Source: Mediterranea sp. (in: CFB group bacteria) (GTDB taxonomy: Bacteria > Bacteroidota > Bacteroidia > Bacteroidales > Bacteroidaceae). Taken from it: a stretch of 45,210 nt of DNA. Shown here one piece after another: positions 15,080-23,528 of this stretch; within the stretch, counting starts at the first letter, position 1; every line of letters begins with the position of its first letter. The stretch covers positions 1 to 45,210 of the forward strand of contig JAISIZ010000119.1 of assembly GCA_031261785.1 (NCBI GenBank), read 5' to 3'. The notes beneath the pieces were generated by a model, which saw only the letters and a list, made by a program, of their open reading frames with translations, was not told where the DNA came from and did no database searches. The position numbers and the translations under genes are program-made.

Positions 15080-17221
15080 ATGAACCTGTTAGAGCTTCCT
15101 TTCACCCTGCCGATAACCAACCCTATCTGGGTGTTCTTCCTCGTGCTCCTCATCATCCTCTTCGCGCCGATGATTCTGGGGAGGCTGCACATCCCGCACA
15201 TCATCGGCATGATCCTGGCCGGCGTGCTGATCGGCGAGCACGGCCTTCACGTGCTCGATTACGACAGCAGCTTCGAGCTTTTCGGCAAGGTGGGGGTGTA
15301 CTACATCATGTTCCTCGCCGGGCTGGAGATGGACATGGAGGATTTTAAGAAAAACCAGGGGAAGAGCCTGACGTTCGGCCTGCTCACCTTCCTCATCCCC
15401 ATGGCGCTCGGCGTGTGGAGCAGCATGAAGCTGCTCGACTACGGATTTCTCACGGCGGTGTTGCTGGCCAGTATGTACGCCTCGCACACGCTGATAGCCT
15501 ATCCCATCATCAGCCGTTACGGGCTGTCGCGCCTGCGTAGCGTCAACATCACCATCGGTGGCACGGCCGTCACCGTCACCCTCGCCCTCATCGTGCTGGC
15601 CGTGGTGGGCGGCATCTTTAAAGGTGAGGCGCACGGGCTGTTCTGGCTCATCCTGCTGGGCAAGGTGGCGGTGCTCACGTTTCTCATCATCTTCTTTTTC
15701 CCCCGCATCGGACGCTGGTTCTTCCGCCAGTACGACGACAACGTGATGCAGTTCATCTTCGTGCTGGCCATGGTCTTCCTCGGCGGGGGACTGATGGAGG
15801 TCGTGGGCATGGAGGGCATCTTGGGCGCCTTCCTCGCCGGGCTGGTGCTCAATCGCCTCATTCCGCACGTGTCGCCGCTGATGAACAGGCTGGAGTTCGT
15901 GGGCAACGCCCTTTTCATTCCCTATTTCCTGATCGGCGTAGGCATGATCATCGACGTGAAGAGCGTGTTCGCCGGGGGAGAGGCGCTGAAAGTAGCCATC
16001 GTGATGACTGTGGTGGCCACCGCGGCCAAGTGGCTGGCGGCCTGGTTCACGCAGAAGATATACCACATGCTACCCAACGAGCGTTCCATGATATTCGGCC
16101 TTAGCAACGCGCAGGCGGCGGCGACGCTGGCGGCCGTGCTGATTGGGCACGCCATAGTCATGGAGAACGGCGAGCGGCTGCTGAACGACGACGTGCTGAA
16201 CGGCACCGTGGTGATGATACTCTTTACCTGCGTCATCAGTTCGTTGGTGACCGAGAAGTCGGCCCGGCGGTTCGCCACCGACGATGAGGCTATGCAGGCC
16301 GACGACACGAAGAAGAGACACCGGACCGAACGGGTCCTCATACCCGTGGCCAATCCCGAGACGATAGAAAATCTGGTCAACCTCGGATTGGTAATAAAAG
16401 ATGCCAAACAGAAGAATCCGCTGATCGCGCTCAACGTCATCAACGACAACAATAAGAACTCCGAAAAACAGCAGATGCGAGGCAAGCGCAACCTGGAACG
16501 CGCGGCACAGATTGCCGCCGCAGCCGATACGGGCACAACCATCGTGAGCCGGTACGACATGAACATTGCCTCGGGAATCATACACACCGTCAAGGAGTAC
16601 GATGCCACGGACATCATCATCGGGCTGCACCGCAAGACAAACCTTGTCGACTCATTCTTCGGCCATCTGGCCGAGAACCTGCTGAAGGGGACGCACCGGG
16701 AGGTAATGATAGCCAAGTTCCTCATGCCCGTCAACACGTTGCGACGCATCGTCGTGGCCGTGCCTCCCAAGGCGGAGTATGAGGCGGGATTTCCCAGATG
16801 GGTCGACCACCTCTGCCGCATGGGCAGTATCCTGGGCTGCAGGGTGCATTTCTTCGCGGGTGGTTCCACGGCCCAACGCCTCCAGTATCTGGTGCGCAAG
16901 AAGCATGCCGCCGCACCTACGGAATTCTCGCCTCTCGACGACTGGGACGACCTCTTGCTACTCACCGGACAGGTGAACTACGACCACTTGCTCGTCGTCG
17001 TTTCCGCCCGCCGCGGCTCGCTCTCTTACGACCCCTTGTTCGAACGGTTGCCGGCGCAGCTGGGCAAGTATTTCGCGAACAACAGCCTCATCGTGCTCTA
17101 CCCCGAGCAGGGCGACGAACCGCAAGATATCGTCTCCTTCTCCGATCCTCGCGGACACAACGAGGCCCAGCACTATGAACGGATAGGGCAATGGCTCTAT
17201 AAGTGGTTCAAGAAGAGCTAA
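15080..17221 (+). CDS. cation:proton antiporter (CPA2 type) with C-terminal universal-stress-like region
   Basis: This 713-residue membrane protein has an N-terminal Na+/H+ exchanger domain of about 12-13 segments (residues 15-395). Characteristic patterns include IPHIIGMILAGVLIGEHG, the unwound-helix type region GILGAFLAGLVLNRLIP, and GLSNAQAAATLAAVLIGH. A soluble cytoplasmic part (about 405-705) has two repeats resembling universal stress protein domains, starting RVLIPVANPETIENLVNLG and RRIVVAVPPKAEYEAGF. The role is exchange of Na+ or K+ for protons in pH or ion homeostasis; the USP-like part may sense a ligand. Its stop shares one base with the tcdA ATG (TAATG), so the two are likely coupled. 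The start ATG at 15080 is 40 bp after the previous stop. Confidence 0.88.
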   Translation: MNLLELPFTLPITNPIWVFFLVLLIILFAPMILGRLHIPHIIGMILAGVLIGEHGLHVLDYDSSFELFGKVGVYYIMFLAGLEMDMEDFKKNQGKSLTFGLLTFLIPMALGVWSSMKLLDYGFLTAVLLASMYASHTLIAYPIISRYGLSRLRSVNITIGGTAVTVTLALIVLAVVGGIFKGEAHGLFWLILLGKVAVLTFLIIFFFPRIGRWFFRQYDDNVMQFIFVLAMVFLGGGLMEVVGMEGILGAFLAGLVLNRLIPHVSPLMNRLEFVGNALFIPYFLIGVGMIIDVKSVFAGGEALKVAIVMTVVATAAKWLAAWFTQKIYHMLPNERSMIFGLSNAQAAATLAAVLIGHAIVMENGERLLNDDVLNGTVVMILFTCVISSLVTEKSARRFATDDEAMQADDTKKRHRTERVLIPVANPETIENLVNLGLVIKDAKQKNPLIALNVINDNNKNSEKQQMRGKRNLERAAQIAAAADTGTTIVSRYDMNIASGIIHTVKEYDATDIIIGLHRKTNLVDSFFGHLAENLLKGTHREVMIAKFLMPVNTLRRIVVAVPPKAEYEAGFPRWVDHLCRMGSILGCRVHFFAGGSTAQRLQYLVRKKHAAAPTEFSPLDDWDDLLLLTGQVNYDHLLVVVSARRGSLSYDPLFERLPAQLGKYFANNSLIVLYPEQGDEPQDIVSFSDPRGHNEAQHYERIGQWLYKWFKKS

Positions 17222-17982
17222 TGGTAGAGGAACAAACAATAGAAGAAACAGGAATGGAAGAAGAACGAATGGAAGAAGGCTGGAAACAGCGAACGGCCCT
17301 GCTCTTGGGCGAGGAGAAAATAGAACGCCTCCGCCGGGCGCACGTGCTGGTGGTAGGTTTGGGCGGCGTAGGGGCATGGGCGGCCGAGATGCTCTGCCGG
17401 GCCGGGGTGGGGCGAATGACCATCGTCGACGCCGACACCGTACAACCCACCAACATCAACCGTCAGCTACCCGCCACGCGCTCCACCCTCGGCAAGCCTA
17501 AGGTAGAGGTGCTCGCCGCCCGCTTCCTCGACATCAATCCCGAACTGGAGTTGCGTCCGCTGACCGTCTATCTCAAGGACGAGAATATCCCCGCCTTGCT
17601 CGAAGCCGGGGAATATAGCTTCATTGTCGACGCCATCGACACCATCAGCCCCAAATGTTTCCTCATTGCCGAAGCCATGAGGCGGCACCTCAAGATCGTG
17701 TCGAGCATGGGGGCCGGCGCCAAGAGCGACATCACGCAGGTGCGCTTCGCCGACCTGTGGGACACCTACCATTGCGGACTGGCCAAGGCCGTGCGCAAAC
17801 GTCTGCAAAAGATGGGACTGAAGCGGAAGCTTCCCGTAGTGTTCAGCACCGAGCAGGCCGACGCCAGGGCGGTATTCCTCGCCGAGGGCGAACCGGGCAA
17901 AAAGTCGACCTGCGGCACGGTGAGCTACATGCCTGCCACATTCGGCTGTTATTTGGCCGAATACGTGATCAAGCGGTTGTAA
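17221..17982 (+). CDS. tcdA: tRNA threonylcarbamoyladenosine dehydratase
   Basis: This E1-like (ThiF/MoeB fold) enzyme makes cyclic t6A at position 37 of tRNAs that read ANN codons, using ATP. It has the nucleotide-binding motif GLGGVGAWAAEML near residue 40, the pattern TNINRQLPA, VDAIDTISPK, and the conserved cysteine region KSTCGTVSYMPA near the C terminus. The ATG at 17221 overlaps the antiporter stop (TAATG) and gives 253 residues; an earlier in-frame start at 17203 would overlap more and adds no conserved sequence. The first 20 residues are unusually rich in Glu, so a later start (17254 or 17269) is also possible. lolD follows 68 bp downstream. Confidence 0.93.
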   Translation: MVEEQTIEETGMEEERMEEGWKQRTALLLGEEKIERLRRAHVLVVGLGGVGAWAAEMLCRAGVGRMTIVDADTVQPTNINRQLPATRSTLGKPKVEVLAARFLDINPELELRPLTVYLKDENIPALLEAGEYSFIVDAIDTISPKCFLIAEAMRRHLKIVSSMGAGAKSDITQVRFADLWDTYHCGLAKAVRKRLQKMGLKRKLPVVFSTEQADARAVFLAEGEPGKKSTCGTVSYMPATFGCYLAEYVIKRL

Positions 17983-18050
17983 AACAAAAAGGTGAAGTGG
18001 ACAGGGGGGTAGTCAAGTCGTTAGGAATAGTTAAGTAGAATAGAATAATT

Positions 18051-18713
18051 ATGGCGATGATACAATTGAATGGAATCACGAAGAGTTTCGGCTCTTTGCA
18101 AGTGCTGAAGGGCATCGACCTGGAGATAAGCCGAGGCGAGATTGTCAGTATCGTAGGAGCGAGTGGGGCAGGAAAGACCACCCTCTTGCAAATCATGGGG
18201 ACGCTCGACATGCCCGACGCCGGCACGGTGAAGATAGATGGTACCGCCGTGAACCGGATGAAGGAGAAGGCGCTGTCGGACTTTCGCAACCACAACATCG
18301 GCTTCGTCTTCCAGTTCCACCAGCTGTTGCCCGAGTTCACGGCGTTGGAGAACGTGATGATTCCCGCGCTCATCGGTGGCGCGGCGAGCAAGAGGGCCAA
18401 CGAGCAAGCCTTGGAGATGCTTGGCTTCATGGGACTTGCCGACCGCGCTTCGCATAAGCCCAATGAATTGTCGGGTGGAGAGAAGCAACGTGTCGCCGTG
18501 GCTCGCGCGCTCATCAACCATCCTGCCGTGGTATTGGCCGACGAACCATCGGGCAGCCTCGACACCCGCAACAAGGAAGAATTGCACCAATTGTTCTTTG
18601 AATTGAGGGAGCGATTGGGGCAAACCTTCGTCATCGTGACGCACGACGAGGGATTGGCCCGAATCACCGACCGAACGATACATATCGTGGACGGGATGAT
18701 TAAAAAAGGTTAA
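18051..18713 (+). CDS. lolD: ABC transporter ATP-binding protein, LolD-like
   Basis: This 220-residue ATPase has Walker [10 protein letters not shown] (36-44), a Q-loop in [12 protein letters not shown], the signature LSGGEKQR, Walker [13 protein letters not shown] and a switch His in VIVTHDE. The length and [21 protein letters not shown] match LolD, which powers release of lipoproteins from the inner membrane with LolC/E. No LolC/E permease gene is adjacent, which is common in Bacteroidetes. MacB- or FtsE-type ATPases are close relatives, so the exact partner is not certain. The gap before it holds short AAGTCGTTAGG-like repeats. A strong terminator follows at 18852. Confidence 0.85.
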   Translation: MAMIQLNGITKSFGSLQVLKGIDLEISRGEIVSIVGASGAGKTTLLQIMGTLDMPDAGTVKIDGTAVNRMKEKALSDFRNHNIGFVFQFHQLLPEFTALENVMIPALIGGAASKRANEQALEMLGFMGLADRASHKPNELSGGEKQRVAVARALINHPAVVLADEPSGSLDTRNKEELHQLFFELRERLGQTFVIVTHDEGLARITDRTIHIVDGMIKKG

Positions 18714-18851
18714 TCACGTGTCGCAACTGCTAAAAAACACATACAATAAGTCGTTCTCGATACGACTATCCCCCACAATCCACTATCTTTACCACGCTTC
18801 TCTACGAAGTCTGTGAAGATGGATAGTAGAGTGTTTGTTTTGTTTGTGTGT

Positions 18852-18891
18852 GATGCATTCTTATCTAGTGTGATAGGAATGCATCTTTTTT
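18852..18891 (+). terminator. intrinsic terminator between convergent lolD and the HhH gene
   Basis: GATGCATTCTTATC pairs with GATAGGAATGCATC (one G-T pair) around a short loop and is followed by six Ts. It ends transcription on the plus strand 138 nt after the lolD stop. The long interval (18714-18851) holds no ORF but has short inverted repeats, so a small RNA ending here is possible. Confidence 0.8.
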
Positions 18892-18896
18892 ATGTT

Positions 18897-19841
18897 TCAC
18901 TTCTCCTTCCCGTCCTCCCCGCAGTCCACGTAGTGCCCGATGCGTTCCAGGTCTTCCGCCGTGAATTCCTCGTATAGCGACAGTGCCCGCAGCGACTTCA
19001 GCGTCCCTCGCTTCTGCCGGTATTCGACCATCAGGCGAGCTTGATAGAAGTTGATGTAAGGATGTCGCGTCAGGCGTTCCACACCGACCTTGTTGATGGG
19101 TATGCGACGAATGTCCGCCTCGTCGACCGAGAACCATGGGTGAAGCAACTCCGCCTTCAGGTGAATGTCGCGCAGCTGCTCCACGCTGTAGAAACCACCC
19201 AACCGCTCGCGGTAGCTCACGATGCGGTTGGCGATGCCTGTGCCAATGCCGGGAATCTTCTTCAGCTCGGCCGTGTCGGCCTTGTTCAGGTCGACAACGG
19301 TGCCCTCCGGATACTTAAACAGCGAATCCTGGCCGACGGCGGGGCGCTCGGTCGTCAGCCTTATGGTGTCTCGCCGGGGCGTGGAGTACGCTTCCGCGAT
19401 TTGGATATAGGGCGACAGCTCGCGATACCGTTCTTCCGTCAGCCCATAAATCTTCTTGAAGTCTTCCGCTTTCCGGAACATGCCGCCCTTGGCCCGGTAG
19501 CGCAGGATGTTTCCCGCCATCCAAGGTGGCAGGCCGAGCGAAAGAAAGGTGATGGAATCGGCAGTATTGGGATCGAACGCCGCCAGCCGTACCTCCCGCT
19601 TTGTCGTTTTCGGATAACGACCCTGGCGGGTGGAATCGTGGCGGGCATCCATCTCCTTCAACGACGCCAGGAAGTTAGCCCGTTCTTCCTCGAAGCGGCT
19701 CTCGTCGGCCTTGCTGTCCCCCGTCGCGGTGGAGAAGGCGGGCCATAAGGCTACGGCCGCGAAGGTGGCGACAATCAGCGCCGCCAGCGTGATCACTCCT
19801 CTCCGCTCACTCTTGGTGAAGTAAAAATAGTCCTTCCACAT
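18897..19841 (-). CDS. membrane-anchored helix-hairpin-helix protein (ComEA-like)
   Basis: This protein of about 314 residues has one membrane segment (about residues 17-37) after MWKDYFYFTKSERRG, a start typical of Bacteroidetes proteins of this family. It then has helix-hairpin-helix repeats: FDPNTADSITFLSLGLP (about 90-150), VDLNKADTAELKKIPGIG (about 185-250), and a third degenerate copy IPINKVGVERLTRHPYI. HhH motifs bind the DNA backbone without sequence preference. In Gram-negative bacteria ComEA binds incoming DNA in the periplasm; a competence role here is inference. The ATG at 19841 shares one base with the stop of the upstream symporter gene (TGATG); a GTG one codon earlier is the other option. 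Confidence 0.82.
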   Translation of the reverse strand: MWKDYFYFTKSERRGVITLAALIVATFAAVALWPAFSTATGDSKADESRFEEERANFLASLKEMDARHDSTRQGRYPKTTKREVRLAAFDPNTADSITFLSLGLPPWMAGNILRYRAKGGMFRKAEDFKKIYGLTEERYRELSPYIQIAEAYSTPRRDTIRLTTERPAVGQDSLFKYPEGTVVDLNKADTAELKKIPGIGTGIANRIVSYRERLGGFYSVEQLRDIHLKAELLHPWFSVDEADIRRIPINKVGVERLTRHPYINFYQARLMVEYRQKRGTLKSLRALSLYEEFTAEDLERIGHYVDCGEDGKEK

Positions 19842-21223
19842 CACGAACGTTCAAACAGTTCGAATACGCCCAGTCCGTGGAGGAAGATCAGCGCGATGAA
19901 GATGGGCGCCACAAACTTCAGGATGAAGATGATGAGGCGATACAGCGGCACCTGCAGCGAGCCGTCGTTGGTGATCTCCGACCACACGATGCGGCGGTCG
20001 AGGTACCAGCCCGTGAACAGGGAGATGAAGAAGCCGCCGGCGGGAAGCATGATCTTCGCCGTGGCGTAGTCGAACAGGTTGAACACCGTCAGCCCGAACA
20101 CCGTGTACCCTTTCAGCACACCGTACGACAACGAGCAGAAAATGCCGAGGAAGATGCAGCTGGCGGTGACGATGCGGGCTGCCTTCTTACGCGAGAAATT
20201 AAATTCTTCGTGGAGGTAGGCCGTAGACACCTCGTGCATGGATATGGTGGAGGTGAGCGCCGCCATGGCCAGCAGTACGTAGAACAGGACCGAGAAGACA
20301 TAGGCCAGAGCGGGCATGCCGCCGAACGCCTGCTGGAACACGTTGGGCAAGGTGATGAAAACGAGGCTCGGTCCCGTGTCGGGACTGATACCCACCGAGA
20401 AGGCCGCCGGGAAGATGATGAATCCCGCCAGGATAGCCACCATCGTATCGATGACGCCCACCGAGAAGGCTGTCCGTGTCAGGTTGGTCTGCTTGCTGAA
20501 GTAAGAGGCGTAGGTGCACAGGCATCCCATGCCGAGGCTGAGCGAGAAGAATGCCTGTCCCATGGCGCTAAGGAACGTGCCGGCGGTCACCTTGCTGAAG
20601 TCGGGCTTCAGCAGGAACTCAATGCCCGCCCCCGCTCCGGGCAGGGTGATGGAGCATACCACGAGGACGAGAATGATGATGAACAGTGCCGGCATCATGA
20701 TCTTCGAGGATCGTTCTATGCCCTTCTCCACCCCGCGCACGATGACGAAGTGAGTGGCCAGCATGAAAGTCACCATCCAGAGCATCGGGCGCCAAGGATT
20801 GGCGGCGAACGAGTCGAATGCCGCCTGGAAACCTTGAGCATCCTTCCCCGCGAACCCGTTTGTCGTCGCCTCGAAGATGTACTCCAGTGTCCATCCCGCC
20901 ACAACGGAATAGTAGCCCAGGATGAGGAAGCCGGTGAGCACGCCCAGCCGTCCCACCCATCGCCAGGGCGTGCCGAGAGCCATCCGTTGGTACGCGCCGG
21001 CGGTGTTGGCTTGCGACCGTCGGCCGATGAGGAATTCCGAAATCATCACGGGCAAGCCCAGCACGAAGACGCATCCCAGATAGATGAGGATAAACGCCGC
21101 GCCGCCGTTGCTTCCCGCTTCGTAGGGAAATCGCCATATATTGCCGAGGCCTACCGCCGAACCGGCGGAGGCCAGTATAACTCCCAGCTTGCTACCGAAG
21201 TTAGCCCTGTCTCTTTTCATCAT
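19841..21223 (-). CDS. neurotransmitter:sodium symporter (NSS/SNF) family transporter
   Basis: This 460-residue inner-membrane protein has about 11-12 segments of the LeuT fold. The first segment carries the sodium-site motif GSAVGLGNIWRFPYEAGSNGG (split here only by its length), and the middle shows AFFSLSLGMGCLCTYASYF, typical of bacterial NSS amino-acid transporters such as MhsT/TnaT. It couples sodium entry to uptake of an amino acid, probably a hydrophobic or aromatic one; the substrate is not determined. The ATG at 21223 gives MMKRDRANFGSKLG, a usual start. It is the first gene of a two-gene operon with the HhH protein, and is divergent from the VanZ-like gene. Confidence 0.92.
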   Translation of the reverse strand: MMKRDRANFGSKLGVILASAGSAVGLGNIWRFPYEAGSNGGAAFILIYLGCVFVLGLPVMISEFLIGRRSQANTAGAYQRMALGTPWRWVGRLGVLTGFLILGYYSVVAGWTLEYIFEATTNGFAGKDAQGFQAAFDSFAANPWRPMLWMVTFMLATHFVIVRGVEKGIERSSKIMMPALFIIILVLVVCSITLPGAGAGIEFLLKPDFSKVTAGTFLSAMGQAFFSLSLGMGCLCTYASYFSKQTNLTRTAFSVGVIDTMVAILAGFIIFPAAFSVGISPDTGPSLVFITLPNVFQQAFGGMPALAYVFSVLFYVLLAMAALTSTISMHEVSTAYLHEEFNFSRKKAARIVTASCIFLGIFCSLSYGVLKGYTVFGLTVFNLFDYATAKIMLPAGGFFISLFTGWYLDRRIVWSEITNDGSLQVPLYRLIIFILKFVAPIFIALIFLHGLGVFELFERS

Positions 21224-21272
21224 ACCTTTTGTCTTTTTCTACCAATTTGGCACAAATACGCCGTTAAAGGCG

Positions 21273-21280
21273 CAAATATA
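21273..21280 (-). promoter_or_regulatory. -7 element for the NSS symporter gene
   Basis: Minus-strand TATATTTG at 21280-21273 matches TAnnTTTG and lies about 50 nt from the ATG at 21223. The -33 region is unclear. Confidence 0.5.
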
Positions 21281-21294
21281 GAAAAAAGAGTGCG

Positions 21295-21302
21295 TATCTT
21301 CG
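21295..21302 (+). promoter_or_regulatory. possible -7 element (TATCTTCG) for the VanZ-like gene
   Basis: TATCTTCG lies 25 nt before the ATG at 21328, with C in place of T at the seventh position. It is back to back with the divergent symporter promoter. Confidence 0.4.
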
Positions 21303-21327
21303 CGTCCGAATTGAAACAAACTCGCGT

Positions 21328-21723
21328 ATGCTTAGATTGATTAAGAATTACCCCCTATCGATTCTGTTCATCCTGACGGTAGTCTACCTTTCGCTTTTTC
21401 GCCCGCCCAAGACGGAGCTGGACAATATCCCCAATTTCGACAAGTTGGTCCACATCGGTATGTACTTCGGCATGTCGGCCTTGCTGTGGGTGGAGTTCCT
21501 GAGGGCGCACCGCCGCGACCAGCATCCCCCGATGTGGCATGCCTGGATAGGAGCGCTTCTTTGTCCCGTTCTTTTCAGTGGCGCCATCGAGCTGGTGCAA
21601 CAGTACGCCACTTCCTACCGCAGTGGCGACTTGATGGATTTCCTCGCCAACTCCACCGGAGCCTTGCTGGCCACCCTCCTGGCCTATTTCGTGGTGCGCC
21701 CCCGCGTCTTCGAGAAGGCGTAG
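21328..21723 (+). CDS. VanZ-like family membrane protein
   Basis: This 131-residue protein has about four hydrophobic segments (approximately 8-24, 44-60, 72-90 and 108-124). It has the VanZ-like signature: DKLVHIGMYFGMSALLW followed by GAIELVQQYATSYRSGDLMDFLANSTGALLA. VanZ confers weak teicoplanin resistance in enterococci by an unclear route, but these short homologues are widespread and not linked to glycopeptides. The likely place is the inner membrane. It is a single gene; a perfect 7-bp stem-loop without a T run lies 26 bp after the stop. Confidence 0.85.
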   Translation: MLRLIKNYPLSILFILTVVYLSLFRPPKTELDNIPNFDKLVHIGMYFGMSALLWVEFLRAHRRDQHPPMWHAWIGALLCPVLFSGAIELVQQYATSYRSGDLMDFLANSTGALLATLLAYFVVRPRVFEKA

Positions 21724-21748
21724 TGTGCGCCAACCGGGATCGTGACAG

Positions 21749-21770
21749 GGAGAGTATATCCGTACTCTCC
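21749..21770. other. stem-loop after the VanZ-like gene
   Basis: GGAGAGT at 21749-21755 pairs perfectly with ACTCTCC at 21764-21770 around an 8-nt loop. No T run follows, so it is at best a weak terminator or a binding site for a dimeric protein. Confidence 0.5.
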
Positions 21771-21815
21771 AGGAATTTCATGTTATTCACCAAACTTATT
21801 ATAAGCCTGAGATTT

Positions 21816-21856
21816 CGCGAGGTCGACAAATTTCAACCACGGATTCGCGAGGAGCG
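21816..21856 (-). repeat. 41-nt dispersed repeat, copy B
   Basis: The reverse complement matches 174-214 at about 36 of 41 positions. It sits in the 300-bp gap between the VanZ-like gene and the symporter gene; the rest of the gap (21857-22010) holds nothing recognisable. Confidence 0.8.
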
Positions 21857-22031
21857 AGAAAAAAGGGGTGGCGCATTGACGAAGTCAGGACCAAATGCCC
21901 TAAAAGCGACGAGCCTTTGCCCGTAAGCCATGCGTTAGAAAGAAGCTGGTGAATATCTTGAATCGCTATTATCTCCTAAAAAAACGTCAAAGGAGTTGGA
22001 GTTATCGTTCGTTATGCCTACTTTCGGCGGC

Positions 22032-23423
22032 ATGATGAACATTATCGATACACTGAACGATTACCTATGGACTTATTTGCTGATAGGTTTGCTGATCGGG
22101 TGCGCCTTCTGGTTCACCCTGCGGACACGCTTCGTGCAGTTCCGCATGATCGGGGAGATGGTTCGCCTGTTGGGCGAATCGGCCGGCAAGAAATCGGGTG
22201 AGAAGCACATCTCCTCGTTCCAGGCTTTCGCCGTCTCCGTCGCCACGCGCGTGGGAACGGGCAACTTGGCCGGAGTGGCCACGGCCATGACCATGGGCGG
22301 CGCGGGAGCGGTGTTCTGGATGTGGCTCATCGCCCTGCTGGGGTCGGCCAGCGCCTTTGTGGAATCCACGCTGGCGCAGCTCTACAAGGTGCGGGGGAAC
22401 GACTCGTTCGTAGGCGGTCCGGCTTACTACATGCGCAAGGGATTGAAATGGCCCTGGATGGGCGCACTCTTCGCCGTGCTCATCACCCTCACGTTCGGCT
22501 TCGCCTTCAACACGGTGCAGAGCAACACGCTCTGCGCGGCTTTCGAGAAAGCTTTCGGCTTCGACCACGTGGTGGTGGGCGCGCTGGTCACGCTGGCCAC
22601 GCTACTCTGCGTGTTCGGCGGCGTGCAGCGTATCGCCAAGGTGAGTAGCGTGGTGGTGCCCGTCATGGCGGTGGGATACGTGTTGCTGGCGTTGGTCATC
22701 GTGGCGCTCAACATCGCCGACCTGCCCCGGGTGCTCGCGGCCATCGTCGGCCAGGCCTTCGGCTGGGAGCAGGCGCTGGGCGGTGGCGTGGGGGCGGCAT
22801 TGTCGCAAGGCATCAAGCGGGGACTGTTCAGCAACGAGGCGGGCATGGGGTCGGCACCCAACGCCGCCGCCACGGCCCACACCTCGCACCCCGTGAAGCA
22901 AGGGTTGATACAGGCGTTGGGCGTGTTTACCGACACCCTGCTCATCTGCTCGTGCACGGCTTTCATCATCCTGTCGAGCGGCGTGCCCCTGGATGGCTCG
23001 ACCGACGACGGCGTGAAGCTCACGCAGCAGGCGCTCACCAACGTCATTGGCCCGGCCGGCGGGGCGTTCGTGGCCATCGCCCTCTTTTTCTTCGCCTTCA
23101 GCAGCATCCTCGGCAATTACTATTACGGCGAGGCCAACGTGCGCTATCTCACCCGCGACAAAAGGGTGCTGTTTGCCTATCGCCTCATGGTGGGCGGCAT
23201 GGTGATGTTCGGCGCCCTGTCCACCCTGAAGACCGTATGGGGCCTGGCCGACATCACCATGGGGCTAATGACGCTCTGCAACCTCGTAGCCATCTTCCTG
23301 CTGGGCAAGTACGCCTTCAAGCTACTCGACGACTACCGCGTGCAGAAGCGAGCAGGCATCAAAGACCCCGTATTCACCAAGGAACGACTGCCCGAAGTGG
23401 CGGACGACCTGGAGTGCTGGTAG
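22032..23423 (+). CDS. alanine/glycine:cation symporter (AGCS) family protein
   Basis: This inner-membrane protein of about 463 residues has the AGCS fold. It has RVGTGNLAGVATAMTMGGAG near residue 75, VGGPAYYMRKG, and SNEAGMGSAPNAAATAHTSH near 270. These transporters use sodium or protons to import alanine or glycine. The start is uncertain: ATG at 22032 or 22035 gives M(M)NIIDTLNDYLW, the usual family start; ATG at 22014 or TTG at 21996 would add residues without homology. A TACTTTCG at 22019 looks like a -7 element but is only 6 nt from the start, so it may be chance. Confidence 0.9.
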   Translation: MMNIIDTLNDYLWTYLLIGLLIGCAFWFTLRTRFVQFRMIGEMVRLLGESAGKKSGEKHISSFQAFAVSVATRVGTGNLAGVATAMTMGGAGAVFWMWLIALLGSASAFVESTLAQLYKVRGNDSFVGGPAYYMRKGLKWPWMGALFAVLITLTFGFAFNTVQSNTLCAAFEKAFGFDHVVVGALVTLATLLCVFGGVQRIAKVSSVVVPVMAVGYVLLALVIVALNIADLPRVLAAIVGQAFGWEQALGGGVGAALSQGIKRGLFSNEAGMGSAPNAAATAHTSHPVKQGLIQALGVFTDTLLICSCTAFIILSSGVPLDGSTDDGVKLTQQALTNVIGPAGGAFVAIALFFFAFSSILGNYYYGEANVRYLTRDKRVLFAYRLMVGGMVMFGALSTLKTVWGLADITMGLMTLCNLVAIFLLGKYAFKLLDDYRVQKRAGIKDPVFTKERLPEVADDLECW

Positions 23424-23488
23424 GAGGAGATTGGAGGCGCATCCCACTGAAAAGATGGGAATAACGCTGAGCATAAGGGAAAAAGCGT

Positions 23489-23496
23489 TACCTTCG
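23489..23496 (+). promoter_or_regulatory. possible -7 element (TACCTTCG) for ychF
   Basis: TACCTTCG lies 32 nt before the ychF ATG and is another C-variant of TAnnTTTG. No clear -33 TTTG is visible. Confidence 0.4.
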
Positions 23497-23528
23497 CGCC
23501 ATCAACGATCAATTTATACGATTATAGA

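Noticed and set aside
18819..18980. Short plus-strand frame running through the terminator into the antisense of the HhH gene
   Set aside because: It spans a strong terminator and has no coding character.
22019..22026. TACTTTCG as promoter of the AGCS symporter
   Set aside because: It lies only 6 nt before the likely start codon, which would leave no leader; it may also be coding sequence if the ATG at 22014 is used.
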